From: Mesorhizobium carmichaelinearum
Lineage (GTDB): Bacteria; Pseudomonadota; Alphaproteobacteria; Rhizobiales; Rhizobiaceae
NCBI RefSeq assembly: GCF_900199455.1
Contig: NZ_FZQR01000024.1
Location: forward strand, 1 to 64,000
Length of the DNA: 64,000 bases
Reading direction: 5' to 3'
In this document: piece by piece, positions 8,174-17,607 of the stretch
Layout: each line of letters starts with the position of its first letter
How positions within the stretch are numbered: the stretch's first letter is position 1
Made by a program: the position numbers and the translations under genes
Notes under the pieces: model-generated
What the model saw: only the letters and a program-made list of their open reading frames with translations
The model's database searches: none
What the model was told of the DNA's origin: nothing

Positions 8174-8725
8174 TCACGCAGCATCGCGGACAGAAACAAC
8201 CGGAAAATCGATCTCGGTCTGGGCAACTTCATTGATATAGTTGGTCCAGACGTTCAGGGCGACATGCTGGACGATCTCGACGATCTGTCCGTCGTCATAA
8301 CCCGCCAGCCTCACGGCGGAGAGATCCTCATCGCTGACATGCCCGCGGCTCTGCGCAACCTTGGCGGCAAAACGCACCGCCGCGGCGGCCTTGGGGTCAG
8401 TGGAGCCACCGTGGCGGTTGGCGAGCATTTCGGCATCGTCGAGCCGGGCGAGGTTCTTGCCAAGGTAGGTGTGTGCGGACAGGCAGTAGCTGCAGCCATT
8501 GATCTCGGCGACCGCCAGCGCAATGCGCTCGCGTGTGGGTGCAGGCAACCGACCCTTGGCCAACGCCCCCGACATGGCGACATAGCCTTCGAGCGCGGCT
8601 GGACTGTTGGCGACCATGCGAAACAGGTTCGGCACGACACCAAGCTGCTTCTCGACAGCCTGCAGCACGGGTTGCGTTGCTGTGGGAGCAGCGGCGATGG
8701 ACGATGGCGTGGTGATGCGCGGCAT
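8174..8725 (-). CDS. Carboxymuconolactone decarboxylase / AhpD-like protein
   Basis: A 183-residue AhpD-like protein. The redox CxxC motif is present in NGCSYCLSAHTYLGKN together with the nearby histidine of the proton relay, so a peroxidase- or disulfide-type activity is plausible. ATG 8725 follows AAGGAAA; a longer open frame to 8797 lacks a ribosome site. It is the first gene of the minus-strand set. The LysR gene at 8826 points the other way, 100 bases away, and is the probable regulator of a response to reactive organic compounds. Confidence 0.88.
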   Translation of the reverse strand: MPRITTPSSIAAAPTATQPVLQAVEKQLGVVPNLFRMVANSPAALEGYVAMSGALAKGRLPAPTRERIALAVAEINGCSYCLSAHTYLGKNLARLDDAEMLANRHGGSTDPKAAAAVRFAAKVAQSRGHVSDEDLSAVRLAGYDDGQIVEIVQHVALNVWTNYINEVAQTEIDFPVVSVRDAA

Positions 8726-8825
8726 TGCGATTTCCTTGTTGGTCACGCCGCTTATTTGCACTCTTCCACTTGCCGGATGTAGATGGCATATTTGCAATCA
8801 ATCCTTCCAATTTCCGGAAGAAATA

Positions 8826-9731
8826 ATGGATCGCCTCGAGGCCATGTCCCTTTTCGTCGCGACGGTGGAGACCGGTAGCCTTTCCGCCGCCGCACGCCGT
8901 TCGGGCGTTCCACTTGCGACCGTCAGCCGCAAGATCTCAGATCTGGAACGGCATCTGCAGACACGTCTGCTGAACCGCTCGACACGCCGGCTGACGCTGA
9001 CCGACGCGGGCGACGCCTATCTTGCCGCCTGCCGCTGCATTCTCGACGAGGTCGGCGAGGCCGAACGCGTCGCCGGCGGCGAATACAGCGCTCCGACCGG
9101 CGAACTGATCATCACCGCGCCGATCGTCTTCGGCCGGCTTCACGTGCTGCCGATCGTCACCGCGTTCCTCTCCACCTACCCGCAAGTGGATATCCGCCTG
9201 ACGCTCGGCGACAGGATAAGCCAGTTGGCGGAGGAGCATATCGATCTCGCCATCCGCATCGGCCGGCTGCCGGACTCGCGCATGCTCGCGACCAGGGTCG
9301 GTTCGATCAGGCATGTCGTCTGCGCAAGTCCGGCTTATCTCGCCGAGCACGCGGCTCCGAAAATCCCGAAAGACCTTGAGACGCACAGCTGCATCACCTT
9401 CGAAGGCCTTGGCTCACTCGCCACATGGACCTTCTCAGTGGAAAAGGCTGACGTTCCCGTCCCTGTCCGCTCCAGGCTCCGGGTCAACACCGCCGAGGCA
9501 GCGATCGATGCCGCTATTGCAGGTGTCGGGATGACGCGCGTGCTTTCCTACCAGATCGTCGCTGCTGTGCGCTCAGGGACACTCTGCCCGGTACTCGGGG
9601 AATTCGAACCGGAGCCGTGGCCGGTAAACCTGGTGCACGCCGGCCAGGGCCGGCTACCGGTGAAACTGCGCGCCTTCCTCGATTTCGCCGCCCCACGCCT
9701 GAGGGAACGTCTAGCACGGGCGACCTGGTAG
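8826..9731 (+). CDS. LysR family transcriptional regulator
   Basis: A 301-residue LysR protein of the AaeR/CrgA-like subgroup: winged HTH at about 4-62 (AMSLFVATVETGSLSAAARR, PLATVSRKISDLE) and an effector domain with the typical TGELIITAPIVFGRLHVLPI and DLAIRIGRLPDS segments. The frame is open upstream, but ATG 8826 follows GGAAG at five bases. It is divergent from the AhpD/NTF2/FMN gene set. A CTTCC-N7-GGAAG inverted repeat just before the start codon may be an autoregulatory site. Confidence 0.9.
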   Translation: MDRLEAMSLFVATVETGSLSAAARRSGVPLATVSRKISDLERHLQTRLLNRSTRRLTLTDAGDAYLAACRCILDEVGEAERVAGGEYSAPTGELIITAPIVFGRLHVLPIVTAFLSTYPQVDIRLTLGDRISQLAEEHIDLAIRIGRLPDSRMLATRVGSIRHVVCASPAYLAEHAAPKIPKDLETHSCITFEGLGSLATWTFSVEKADVPVPVRSRLRVNTAEAAIDAAIAGVGMTRVLSYQIVAAVRSGTLCPVLGEFEPEPWPVNLVHAGQGRLPVKLRAFLDFAAPRLRERLARATW

Positions 9732-9808
9732 AGTGAGCCGCATCGCCCTGTTTCCTTTTTGCCGCTGCTTGGTGTAACCAACGCACACCTCCTCACCGGA
9801 CCTCCCCC

Positions 9809-10597
9809 ATGCTCTATGTCAGATCGCTGGCGTTCAACTTCGTCTTCTACGTCAATCTGATCGTCCAGATGATCCTCTGGACCCCGTACTATTTCCTGTC
9901 GCCCCGCCACCGTGCCTGGTTCGTGCCGAAATTCTGGTCGCGCAGTTGCATGTGGCTCTATGACAAGATCGCAGGCACCACGAGCGACATCACCGGGCAG
10001 GAAAACCTGCCCGAAGGCTCCTTCATCCTGGCGCCCAAGCACCAGTCCTTCTGGGACGCAATCGCCTTCTTCCCCTTTCTTCAGGACCCGCTCTACATCC
10101 TCAAGCGCGAGCTGACCTGGATCCCGTTCTTCGGCTGGTACATCATGAAGATGCGCATGATCCCGGTCGATCGCGGCAGCCGCTCCAAAGCCCTGAAGGC
10201 TGTGGTCGCGGCGACCAAGGCAGAGATGGCGCGCAACCCGCGCCAGCTGATCATCTATCCCGAGGGCACGCGCCGGGCGCCCGGCGACGAGCCGGCCTAC
10301 AAATACGGCATCGTCGAAATCTACGCGCAGCTCGGCGTTCCGGTGGTGCCGGTCGCCCATGTCGCCGGCCTCTATTGGCCGCGCCGCAAGTTCCTGCGGT
10401 ACCCCGGCACCATCAAGGCGCGTTTCCTGCCGCCGATTCCGCCGGGCCTCGGCAAGGACGAGTTCATGGCGCGGCTGATCGGCGAGACGGAAGCCGCTTG
10501 CGACCAGATGCTCGTCGAGGCATCCCGCGCGCCCAACCCTCCGGCCTTCCCGCCGACTGCGGTGAAGCGGCTGCGGGAGCTCGGCGCGAAGGCCTGA
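9809..10597 (+). CDS. plsC: 1-acyl-sn-glycerol-3-phosphate acyltransferase
   Basis: A 262-residue membrane-bound acyltransferase that makes phosphatidic acid from lysophosphatidic acid. The catalytic HX4D motif is HQSFWD at residues 78-83, and the acceptor-binding EGTR motif is at 152-155. An N-terminal hydrophobic stretch (SLAFNFVFYVNLIVQMILW) anchors it. In many Rhizobiales, as I recall, plsC follows ydcF directly; here a four-gene accessory block lies between them. Confidence 0.93.
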   Translation: MLYVRSLAFNFVFYVNLIVQMILWTPYYFLSPRHRAWFVPKFWSRSCMWLYDKIAGTTSDITGQENLPEGSFILAPKHQSFWDAIAFFPFLQDPLYILKRELTWIPFFGWYIMKMRMIPVDRGSRSKALKAVVAATKAEMARNPRQLIIYPEGTRRAPGDEPAYKYGIVEIYAQLGVPVVPVAHVAGLYWPRRKFLRYPGTIKARFLPPIPPGLGKDEFMARLIGETEAACDQMLVEASRAPNPPAFPPTAVKRLRELGAKA

Positions 10598-10616
10598 AGG
10601 CCCTTCGGCCAGGCAA

Positions 10617-11243
10617 TCAGCCGTAGACAGCCAGGACCGTGGTCAGCACCAGCGTCGCGGCGAAGACCAGATTGATGATGCGCGAGGCAACAGGCCTGCG
10701 CAGGAAGCGCGCGAACGCGGCACCGCCAAGCAGCCACACCGCATGGATGACAACGATCATTCCCGCCAGAACCGTCAGCTTCAGCCATAGGCTAAGCTCG
10801 ACACCGCCCTGGTTAGACGAGGCGCCGGCAAACACGGCGGCGATCGCCACATAGGCTTTGGGGTTGGCGACCGCCAGCAGAAACCCGGCCAGCCAGGTCG
10901 GGCGCGAAGCCTCGGCCGTGCGTGCCGCCAGCGGCGGCGCCGTGGCGATCCTGAAAGCGAGATAGAGGATGTAGGCGGCGGACGCGACAACCAGCACCGG
11001 CGCCAGCTTCGGCATCGAGCCAAGCACCGCCCTGATCCCGGTCGCCACGACCAGCAAGACGGCGGTCGTGCCAACAACGATCCCGCAGGTGTAGCGCAGC
11101 GAATCGCGCAGGCCGAAGGCGGCGCCAACAGCGGTGACGCTTATCGTTGCCGGACCTGGACTGCCCATGACCACAGTGGCGGCCAGCACCAGCGCGAGCA
11201 GCGGTCGCCAAAGCTCCGGTTGCGAAAGAAGCGGCTCCGTCAT
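10617..11243 (-). CDS. LysE family amino-acid exporter
   Basis: A 208-residue inner-membrane protein with six hydrophobic helices and the LysE signature near the N-terminus (VVMGSPGPATISVTAVGAAFGLRDSLRYTCGI). Members export amino acids or homoserine lactones. ATG 11243 is used: GAGGG lies four bases upstream, and the open frame beyond it (to 11681) reads antisense-like arginine-rich residues from the neighbour. It is convergent with plsC (19-bp gap) and downstream of the aldo/keto reductase on the same strand. Confidence 0.87.
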   Translation of the reverse strand: MTEPLLSQPELWRPLLALVLAATVVMGSPGPATISVTAVGAAFGLRDSLRYTCGIVVGTTAVLLVVATGIRAVLGSMPKLAPVLVVASAAYILYLAFRIATAPPLAARTAEASRPTWLAGFLLAVANPKAYVAIAAVFAGASSNQGGVELSLWLKLTVLAGMIVVIHAVWLLGGAAFARFLRRPVASRIINLVFAATLVLTTVLAVYG

Positions 11244-11332
11244 TGCACCCTCTGTCTTGCCACGAGCGCAGGACGCTATGGCAAGACAGGAGCATGGTCT
11301 TGGACGTTCGTGCGTAGGGCGCGGCCGAAACC

Positions 11333-12280
11333 TCAGCCGCTCGCTCTGTCGAGCTCGGCCATATCGTCCGCGGTCAATTTCAGCAAAGCCGCCTTGATCA
11401 GGCTGTCCATCTGCTCCGGCTTGGTCGCGCTGGCGATCGGTGCGGTGACGCCTGGCCGCGCGATAACCCAGGCAAGCGCGACTTCCGCCTGCTTGGCCGA
11501 ATGCCTCGCCGACACCACATCGAGCGCTGCCAGGATGCGCATGCCGCGCGCGTTGAGATAGTCCTTCACCCCGCCGCCGCGTGGACTTTGGCCAAGATCG
11601 GTCTCGCTGCGGTATTTGCCGCTCAGGAAACCCTTGGCCAGGCTGAAATAGGTGATGACGCCGATATCCTCGGCCACGCACAGATCGCGCAACGGCCCGT
11701 CGAAGGACGAGCGGTCGTAGAGATTGTATTCCGGCTGCAGAACCTCGTAGCGCGGCAGGCTGCGCAGGCTCGCCACGTCGAGTGCCGCGCGCAACTGGCC
11801 AGCGTCGAGGTTCGAGCAGCCGACATGGCGGACCTTGCCCTTGGCGAGCAGTTTTTCGTAGGCGCCGAGGGTTTCCTCATAGGGCGTGGTCGGATCGGGC
11901 CAGTGCGACAGGTAGAGGTCGATGACATCGGTCTGCAGCCGCTTCAGCGAGGCATCGACGGCCTTTTCGATATAGGCGGCGGACAGGTCCTTGTGCCCCT
12001 GCCCCATATCCGAGCCGACCTTGGTGATCACCACGACCTTGTCGCGATTGCCACGATCCTTCATCCAGCTGCCGATGATGGTTTCGGATTCACCGCCCTT
12101 GTTGCCCGGCACCCAGCGCGAATAGGCGTCGGCCGTGTCGATGGCGTTGAGACCGCCGCCGACGAAGCGGTCGAGCAGGTCGAAAGAGGTTTTCTCGTCG
12201 GCAGTCCAGCCGAAGACGTTGCCGCCCAGAACCAGCGGCGCGATGGAAAGGTCGGTGCGACCGAGACGGCGTTTCTGCAA
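11333..12280 (-). CDS. Aldo/keto reductase
   Basis: A 315-residue NADPH-dependent TIM-barrel oxidoreductase. The catalytic tetrad is visible: Asp and Tyr in NAIDTADAYS, Lys in VVITKVGSD and His in DLYLSHWPD. The C-terminal cofactor motif is ASATKPEQMDSL. Translation appears to start at TTG (12280), supported by a GGAGA six bases upstream; no in-frame ATG is near. Physiological substrate is unknown. The LysE gene follows after 89 bases. Confidence 0.9.
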   Translation of the reverse strand: MQKRRLGRTDLSIAPLVLGGNVFGWTADEKTSFDLLDRFVGGGLNAIDTADAYSRWVPGNKGGESETIIGSWMKDRGNRDKVVVITKVGSDMGQGHKDLSAAYIEKAVDASLKRLQTDVIDLYLSHWPDPTTPYEETLGAYEKLLAKGKVRHVGCSNLDAGQLRAALDVASLRSLPRYEVLQPEYNLYDRSSFDGPLRDLCVAEDIGVITYFSLAKGFLSGKYRSETDLGQSPRGGGVKDYLNARGMRILAALDVVSARHSAKQAEVALAWVIARPGVTAPIASATKPEQMDSLIKAALLKLTADDMAELDRASG

Positions 12281-12403
12281 GACGGATCTCCGTGATGATT
12301 TCGACCGGGCGGAAGCCGCCCGCTGGTTGGGTTCGGAGCCTAAGCTAGGTCTTGCCTCGTCGAGGTCAAAGGCCTGGCCGCGTTTTTCCGCAGAACCAGC
12401 GCT

Positions 12404-12925
12404 TCACAAAGGCGCTATCCCCCGCGCCACCTCCTCCAGCCAATGGTCGCGGATGCCTAGCGCTTGCAGATGTTTCAGCGTGCTGAGCACATAGTCCTCA
12501 TTGCCGCCGGATTGGCCGACCGCGCCGCGCACCACCGCCGCCGCATGCGCCGCGTCCAGCCCGCCGGCATATTGCTCATGCTTGCGATCGACGATGTAGG
12601 CCACGGCCTCGAGCGTTCCGCCGCCGTCGAGGCGGACCTTGAGCGTGCGCTCGAGATAGACTGATGTGACGAGCTCGCGCTCGCGCAGATAGGAAATGAC
12701 CTCGTCGCGCAATTCCCCAGGCACGCGGAAAGCCAGGCCGACGCAGGAGCCGCCACGGTCGAGGCCAAGCACCAGGCCGGGCCGCTGGCGCGTGCCGCGG
12801 TGCACGAAGGAATAGACACAGAGCGAGCGGCGGTAGCCGTGCAAATGCGCGCGCCGCGTCTCGACATGCGCAAAACCTGGCCGCCAGATAAGCGACCCAT
12901 AGCCAAACACCCAAAAATCGCCCAT
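12404..12925 (-). CDS. ChaC-type gamma-glutamylcyclotransferase
   Basis: A 173-residue protein of the ChaC family, which cleaves glutathione to 5-oxoproline and Cys-Gly. The substrate loop FGYGSLIWRPGF is at residues 7-18, and the YLRERELVTSVYLE segment contains the candidate catalytic glutamate. The C-terminal NEDYVLSTLKHLQALGI segment is also typical. It is divergent from the DUF2125 gene at 13078, an arrangement I recall from other Rhizobiales downstream of plsC. Confidence 0.9.
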   Translation of the reverse strand: MGDFWVFGYGSLIWRPGFAHVETRRAHLHGYRRSLCVYSFVHRGTRQRPGLVLGLDRGGSCVGLAFRVPGELRDEVISYLRERELVTSVYLERTLKVRLDGGGTLEAVAYIVDRKHEQYAGGLDAAHAAAVVRGAVGQSGGNEDYVLSTLKHLQALGIRDHWLEEVARGIAPL

Positions 12926-12961
12926 ATCGCCGCGCCTGATTGCAAAAAGAATGGCACCACC

Positions 12962-12982
12962 ACACCGGAACCGGTGTTTTTT
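12962..12982 (+). terminator. Terminator-like hairpin upstream of the DUF2125 gene
   Basis: ACACCG and CGGTGT pair around a GAAC loop and are followed by six T residues on the plus strand (12977-12982). This is the form of an intrinsic terminator. It sits in the divergent gap before the DUF2125 gene rather than after a plus-strand gene, so it may be a leader attenuator, a stop for antisense transcripts, or chance. Confidence 0.4.
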
Positions 12983-13077
12983 CCGTCCGTCCCCGGCTAC
13001 CTATTCGCCAATGTCTACCTGGTTGTCGGAATCGAAAGTCCGTCCACCAACACCCATGCGTTAATGAGAGCCAAAGC

Positions 13078-14076
13078 ATGACGTCAAGTGACGAACGCCG
13101 ACCAAAGCCCCGCCGCGGCCTGTTCTGGCTTGTGGCGTTCATCGTTGTGCTGTTCGCCATTTACAGCGGTGGCTGGTTCTATCTGGCCAACAGGGTCAAG
13201 GCCGAGGCCGACAAGGCGGTTGCCACGCTCAACAAGAGTGGCATCCAGGCTGGCTGCGCCAATCTCGAGGTCAGCGGCTACCCCTTGAGCTTTACCGTCT
13301 CCTGCGACAACCTCGCCTATGAGGACGACGCCAGGAACATCGCGGCCTCGGCCGGCTCCTTCAATGCCGTCGCCCAGATCATCCAGCCTTTGTCGCCGGT
13401 CGCCGATCTGCGCGGCCCGCTCAGGACCTCCGTTCCCGGCATGGTGCCGCTGTGGATCGACTGGGACAATCTGCAGGCCAAGGTCAAACTGTCATGGCCG
13501 CTGCCGCAGCGCATCGCGCTGCAGGCGGAAGGGCTGTCCGGGCAGACCGATCCGGCCGACGACACCGATCCGGTGGAACTGTTCAGCGCCGGCAGGGCGG
13601 CCGGCCAGTTGCAGCCCAACGGTCAGGACGTCGACTATATCGGCAGCTTCACCGATCTGGAGATCGACGCTGATGCGATCGGCGGGCGCGTGCTGCCGGC
13701 GCTCGACGCCAGCGGCGACGCCACGTTGAAGAATGGTGTCGCGCTGATTGGAACGCAGGTGAAGAGCCTGCGCGGCCAGAAGATAGAGATTCGCAACCTC
13801 GATTTGTCGTCAGGCACGGCGCGGGTCACCGTTTCCGGGCCGCTGTCGGTCGATGCCGAAGGTCTGGTCGACGCCGATCTGATGATCAAGATCAAGGATC
13901 CCAAGGCCGTGGCCTCCATCCTGGCCGGCGCCATACCCGAGCAGAAGAATGCGATCGAACAGGGCTTTGCCGCGCTCGCCATGCTCGGCAAAGAACCGTC
14001 GATGCCGCTGAAGGTGGTCAAGGGCAAAGCCTCGCTCGGCTTCATTCCGCTGGGCAAGATCAAGCCGGTGCAATAG
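13078..14076 (+). CDS. DUF2125 family protein
   Basis: A 332-residue protein with one N-terminal transmembrane or signal-anchor helix (RRGLFWLVAFIVVLFAIYSGGWFYLANRV) and a long beta-rich exported region. The family is widespread in alphaproteobacteria and its function is not known; the fold prediction often suggests an outer-membrane or periplasmic lipid-handling type protein. ATG 13078 has GAGAG seven bases upstream, and the open frame back to 12940 is not hydrophobic or conserved-looking. The PfkB kinase gene follows after 7 bases. Confidence 0.82.
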   Translation: MTSSDERRPKPRRGLFWLVAFIVVLFAIYSGGWFYLANRVKAEADKAVATLNKSGIQAGCANLEVSGYPLSFTVSCDNLAYEDDARNIAASAGSFNAVAQIIQPLSPVADLRGPLRTSVPGMVPLWIDWDNLQAKVKLSWPLPQRIALQAEGLSGQTDPADDTDPVELFSAGRAAGQLQPNGQDVDYIGSFTDLEIDADAIGGRVLPALDASGDATLKNGVALIGTQVKSLRGQKIEIRNLDLSSGTARVTVSGPLSVDAEGLVDADLMIKIKDPKAVASILAGAIPEQKNAIEQGFAALAMLGKEPSMPLKVVKGKASLGFIPLGKIKPVQ

Positions 14077-14083
14077 CGCGGCC

Positions 14084-15007
14084 ATGGCAAGACCCGTAAA
14101 GCTCCTGAGTGTCGGCGCGCTGACGCTGGATACGATCCTGCGTGTCGAGACGCTGCCCACGCATCAAGGGAAGTTCATTGCCGCCGATGGTGTCCAGATC
14201 GCCTCGGGCATGGCCACGAGCGCCGCCTGCGCTGCACATCGTCTGGGCGCCGAGGTGTCGTTGTGGGCGAGCGCAGGCGACGATCCCATCGGCGATCAGC
14301 TGATTGCCGGGGTCGAGGCCGAGGGTGTCGACTGCAGCTATGTCCGCCGCGTCAGCGGCGCCCGCTCGGCACTGGCCTCGATCCTGGTCGACGCGCATGG
14401 CGAGCGCATCATCGTGCCTTTCTACGACAAACGCGCCCAGGCCGATCCCGAGGCTTTACCGTTCGCAGACATCACGGCGTTCGATGCCGTGCTGGCCGAC
14501 GTGCGTTGGCCGGGTGCCGCGGCCCTTGCCCTCAAGGCGGCACATGCTGCCGCCCGGCCGGCAATCCTCGATGCCGATACCGCGCCGCTGGCGGTGCTGG
14601 AGCAGTTGTTGCCGCTGGCCTCGCACATCGTCGCCTCGGAGCCGGCAGTCCGCATCATATGCGGTCATGCGCTGGATCTGGAGACCGCTTGCACCGACAT
14701 GGCCTCGCGCACCGGTGCCTTCGTCGCGATCACCGGCGGTGCGGCAGGCACCTGGTGGTTCGACCGCGCGGCGCAATCATCCCGACATGTCGCGGCGCCC
14801 AAAATCAAGGCGGTCGACACGCTCGCCGCCGGCGACGTCTTTCACGGCGCCTTTGCCGTCGGACTGGCGGAAGCCATGCCGGTCGAGCAGGCCCTGCGTT
14901 TCGCCAGTGCCGCCGCCGCGCTCAAATGCCAGCGCTTCGGCGGCAGGCTGGGCGCGCCGGATCGGGCCGAGACGCTGGCGATGATGGCTGCAACCTGGCC
15001 TGCTTGA
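14084..15007 (+). CDS. PfkB family carbohydrate kinase
   Basis: A 307-residue ribokinase-like sugar kinase. The second PfkB signature is DTLAAGDVFHGAF with the catalytic base at Asp251; the N-terminal half shows the glycine-rich SGMATSAACAAHRLG segment. A ribokinase, adenosine kinase or ketohexokinase-like role cannot be separated from sequence alone. It is 7 bases downstream of the DUF2125 gene and convergent with the prephenate dehydrogenase gene (6-bp gap). Confidence 0.88.
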   Translation: MARPVKLLSVGALTLDTILRVETLPTHQGKFIAADGVQIASGMATSAACAAHRLGAEVSLWASAGDDPIGDQLIAGVEAEGVDCSYVRRVSGARSALASILVDAHGERIIVPFYDKRAQADPEALPFADITAFDAVLADVRWPGAAALALKAAHAAARPAILDADTAPLAVLEQLLPLASHIVASEPAVRIICGHALDLETACTDMASRTGAFVAITGGAAGTWWFDRAAQSSRHVAAPKIKAVDTLAAGDVFHGAFAVGLAEAMPVEQALRFASAAAALKCQRFGGRLGAPDRAETLAMMAATWPA

Positions 15008-15013
15008 ACAGGC

Positions 15014-15949
15014 TTAGCTCTTGGCCGGATGCTCCACCGCCTGACGGCCGAAATCGGGCACGTCGATGTCCTGGCCGGCCTCGATGATCGAGCGGCGCAC
15101 CGCCCGGGTGCGGGTGAACAGGTCGAACAGCTTGTCGCCGTCGCCCCAGCGGATCGCCCGCTGCAGGAACGCCAGATCTTCCGAGAACCGCGCCAGCATT
15201 TCGAGGATGGCGTCCTTGTTGTGCAGGCACACATCCCGCCACATGGTTGGATCCGAGGCGGCCAGTCGCGTGAAGTCGCGAAAGCCGGAGGCGGAATATT
15301 TGATGACTTCGGTCTTGGTCACTGATTCCAGATCGTCGGCGGTGCCGACGATGTTGTAGGCGATGATGTGCGGCAGATGCGAGACGATGGCGAGCGTCAT
15401 GTCGTGATGCTGCGGATCCATCGTATCGATGTTGGCGCCGCAGCGGCGCCAGAATTCCGACAGCCGTTCCAAGGCTTCCGGATCGGTGTCCGGCAGCGGC
15501 GTGAAGATGCACCAGCGATTGTCGAACAGATCGGCAAATCCGGCATCCGGGCCGGATTTTTCCGTGCCCGCCAGCGGATGGCCGGGAATGAAGTGGACGC
15601 CGCCGGGCACATGCGGCTGCATCTGCGCGATCACCGATGCCTTGGTTGAACCGACATCGGTGAGGATCGCCCCCTTCTTCAGCGCCGGCGCGATTTCCTC
15701 AGCCACCGCGCCTGACGAGCCGACCGGCACCGAGACGATGACCAGATCGGCGTCGCGGACCGCTTCCTTCGCGTCGGTCGTGTAGGAATCGCCCAGCCCA
15801 AGCTCCTCCGCACGCTTCAGCGTTGTGGCGCTGCGGGTTGAAATGGCGACGTGACCGGCCAGGCCTTCGCGGCGGATGACACGAGCCAGCGACGAGCCGA
15901 TCAGGCCGATGCCGACCAGCGCGATCTTTTCAAACATCGGTGATGTCAT
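15014..15949 (-). CDS. tyrC: Prephenate/arogenate dehydrogenase family protein
   Basis: A 311-residue NAD(P)-dependent dehydrogenase of tyrosine biosynthesis (prephenate or arogenate oxidation). The Rossmann motif is GIGLIGSS near the N-terminus, and the catalytic-domain segments HFIPGHPLAGTEKSGPDAG and LPHIIAYNIVGTADD match cyclohexadienyl dehydrogenases. ATG 15949 is used; ATG 15937 is an alternative. It lies 22 bases downstream of hisC, so the two are probably one operon. Confidence 0.9.
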   Translation of the reverse strand: MTSPMFEKIALVGIGLIGSSLARVIRREGLAGHVAISTRSATTLKRAEELGLGDSYTTDAKEAVRDADLVIVSVPVGSSGAVAEEIAPALKKGAILTDVGSTKASVIAQMQPHVPGGVHFIPGHPLAGTEKSGPDAGFADLFDNRWCIFTPLPDTDPEALERLSEFWRRCGANIDTMDPQHHDMTLAIVSHLPHIIAYNIVGTADDLESVTKTEVIKYSASGFRDFTRLAASDPTMWRDVCLHNKDAILEMLARFSEDLAFLQRAIRWGDGDKLFDLFTRTRAVRRSIIEAGQDIDVPDFGRQAVEHPAKS

Positions 15950-15971
15950 GGCTTTGTAGCTCTCGGGCGTT

Positions 15972-17081
15972 CTAACTTTTCAGGAATGTCGTGAGCGCGG
16001 CGACAACGCCGCGATTGGCCTCTTCGGTGCCGACGGTCATGCGCAGCGCGTTGGGAAAGCCGTAGCCGGAAACGCGGCGCAATATATAGCCGCGCGCGGT
16101 CAGATAATCGTCCGCCGCGGCCGCCGAATGCTTCTGATCGTCGGGAAAATGGATGAGCAGGAAATTGCCGACGCTGGGCGTCACCCGCAGTCCGAGCCCG
16201 GTCATTTGTTCGCTCAGCCAGGCGAGCCAGGTCTCGTTATGCGCCACGCTGCGCTCGACATGGGAGCGGTCGCGGATTGCGGCGATACCGGCCTCGATCG
16301 CCGTCGCGTTGACGTTGAAGGGACCGCGCACGCGATTGATGGCGTCGACGATGTGCATCGGACCATACATCCAGCCGACCCGCGCTCCCCCCAAGCCGAT
16401 TTTGGAGAAGGTCCGGGTCATCACCACGTTCTCGGCGCCGCCGACCAGCTCGATGCCGGCTTCATAATCGTTGCGGCGGACATATTCGGCATAGGCCGCG
16501 TCGAGCACAAGCAGCACATTCTTCGGCAGGCCGGCATGCAGGCGGCGCACCTCCTGGAAAGGCACATAGGTGCCGGTCGGGTTGTTGGGGTTGGCGAGAA
16601 ACACGATTTTCGTGCGCGGCGTGACGGCGGCCAGTATCGCATCGATGTCGGCGCGCTCGTCGGTCTCCTTGATAACAACCGGGGTGGCGCCGGCCGACTG
16701 GATGTAGATCTTGTAGACCATGAAGGCGTGTTCGGTGAATATGGCCTCATCGCCGGGCGCGAGATAAGTCTGCGCCAAGAGGCCGAGGATCTCGTCGGAG
16801 CCGTTGGAGCAGATGACGTTTTGCGCGTTGAGGCCATGCACCTCGGCGATCGCCTCGCGCAGCCGCCTGGCGGTGCCGTCGGGATAGATGTCGAGCCTGG
16901 CGGCAACCTCACGCGCGGCCTCGATCGCCTTCGGTGACGGACCGAGCGGGTTCTCGTTCGACGACAGCTTGTAGACCTTGGCGACACCGGCGGGTGCGGC
17001 GCTCTTGCCGGGCACATAGGCGTCGATGTCCATGATGCCCGCGCGCGGGGTTGGACGTGCCTGATCCGGTGTCTGCGTCAT
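15972..17081 (-). CDS. hisC: Histidinol-phosphate aminotransferase
   Basis: A 369-residue PLP-dependent class II aminotransferase. The Schiff-base lysine is K227 in [14 protein letters not shown], and [12 protein letters not shown] and [12 protein letters not shown] are classical HisC motifs. In this position, next to tyrC, it probably serves both histidine and aromatic amino-acid biosynthesis. The frame is open to 17273, but ATG 17081 gives the normal family N-terminus. It is the first gene of the hisC-tyrC unit. Confidence 0.92.
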   Translation of the reverse strand: MTQTPDQARPTPRAGIMDIDAYVPGKSAAPAGVAKVYKLSSNENPLGPSPKAIEAAREVAARLDIYPDGTARRLREAIAEVHGLNAQNVICSNGSDEILGLLAQTYLAPGDEAIFTEHAFMVYKIYIQSAGATPVVIKETDERADIDAILAAVTPRTKIVFLANPNNPTGTYVPFQEVRRLHAGLPKNVLLVLDAAYAEYVRRNDYEAGIELVGGAENVVMTRTFSKIGLGGARVGWMYGPMHIVDAINRVRGPFNVNATAIEAGIAAIRDRSHVERSVAHNETWLAWLSEQMTGLGLRVTPSVGNFLLIHFPDDQKHSAAAADDYLTARGYILRRVSGYGFPNALRMTVGTEEANRGVVAALTTFLKS

Positions 17082-17175
17082 GTCGTAAAAACCTGTCGAG
17101 AAAGCCTCATCCGAGGCCGCAGCGGGAATACAAGCCATGGCCGGCAATGTCGAGAGGTGCCCGCCGCATGTAGCG

Positions 17176-17607
17176 TCAATCATCGCGGCCGGTGATTCGG
17201 GCTTTGCGGGCCCGCTGAAGCTGCAGAATTCCGTGCCGCAGTTGATCGAACAAGGCTGGCGGAAGCATTCCATAGGCGTAACTGCCGTTGGAGCGCGGTC
17301 GAATATCGTAGCCAGGCCAAAGGAAGCGGTTCAACTCGTCAAGGCGTATCCAGTGCCGGCCTTCATCGAGGCCGAGAGCTCGGCAAACCACCGCCGGAAT
17401 CTCGACCGATGTTGCCTTGTCGGATGGTGGGCTATGGGTGATCGGAGCGACAATGGTGCGGATGTGGCCATCCGTGTCCGTCGGCGTGGCAACGACGATC
17501 GCGCAAGGACGATCCTTTGTGCCTTCGACTTTGCCGGAGAGGCGTTCGGCACTCCAAAGAAAATTATAGCGAATGACCAGACCCGGTTTCGGAAGCGGCA
17601 GGCTCAC
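17176..17607 (-). CDS. PemK/MazF-like toxin of a type II toxin-antitoxin pair
   Basis: A 143-residue PemK-like growth inhibitor. Family features are the N-terminal [13 protein letters not shown], the central [13 protein letters not shown] strand and VAPITHSPP, followed by [16 protein letters not shown]. Such toxins are usually mRNA endonucleases, though this branch is poorly studied. It starts at GTG 17607, and the GTGA overlaps the stop of the antitoxin gene, so translation is coupled. Confidence 0.78.
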   Translation of the reverse strand: MSLPLPKPGLVIRYNFLWSAERLSGKVEGTKDRPCAIVVATPTDTDGHIRTIVAPITHSPPSDKATSVEIPAVVCRALGLDEGRHWIRLDELNRFLWPGYDIRPRSNGSYAYGMLPPALFDQLRHGILQLQRARKARITGRDD

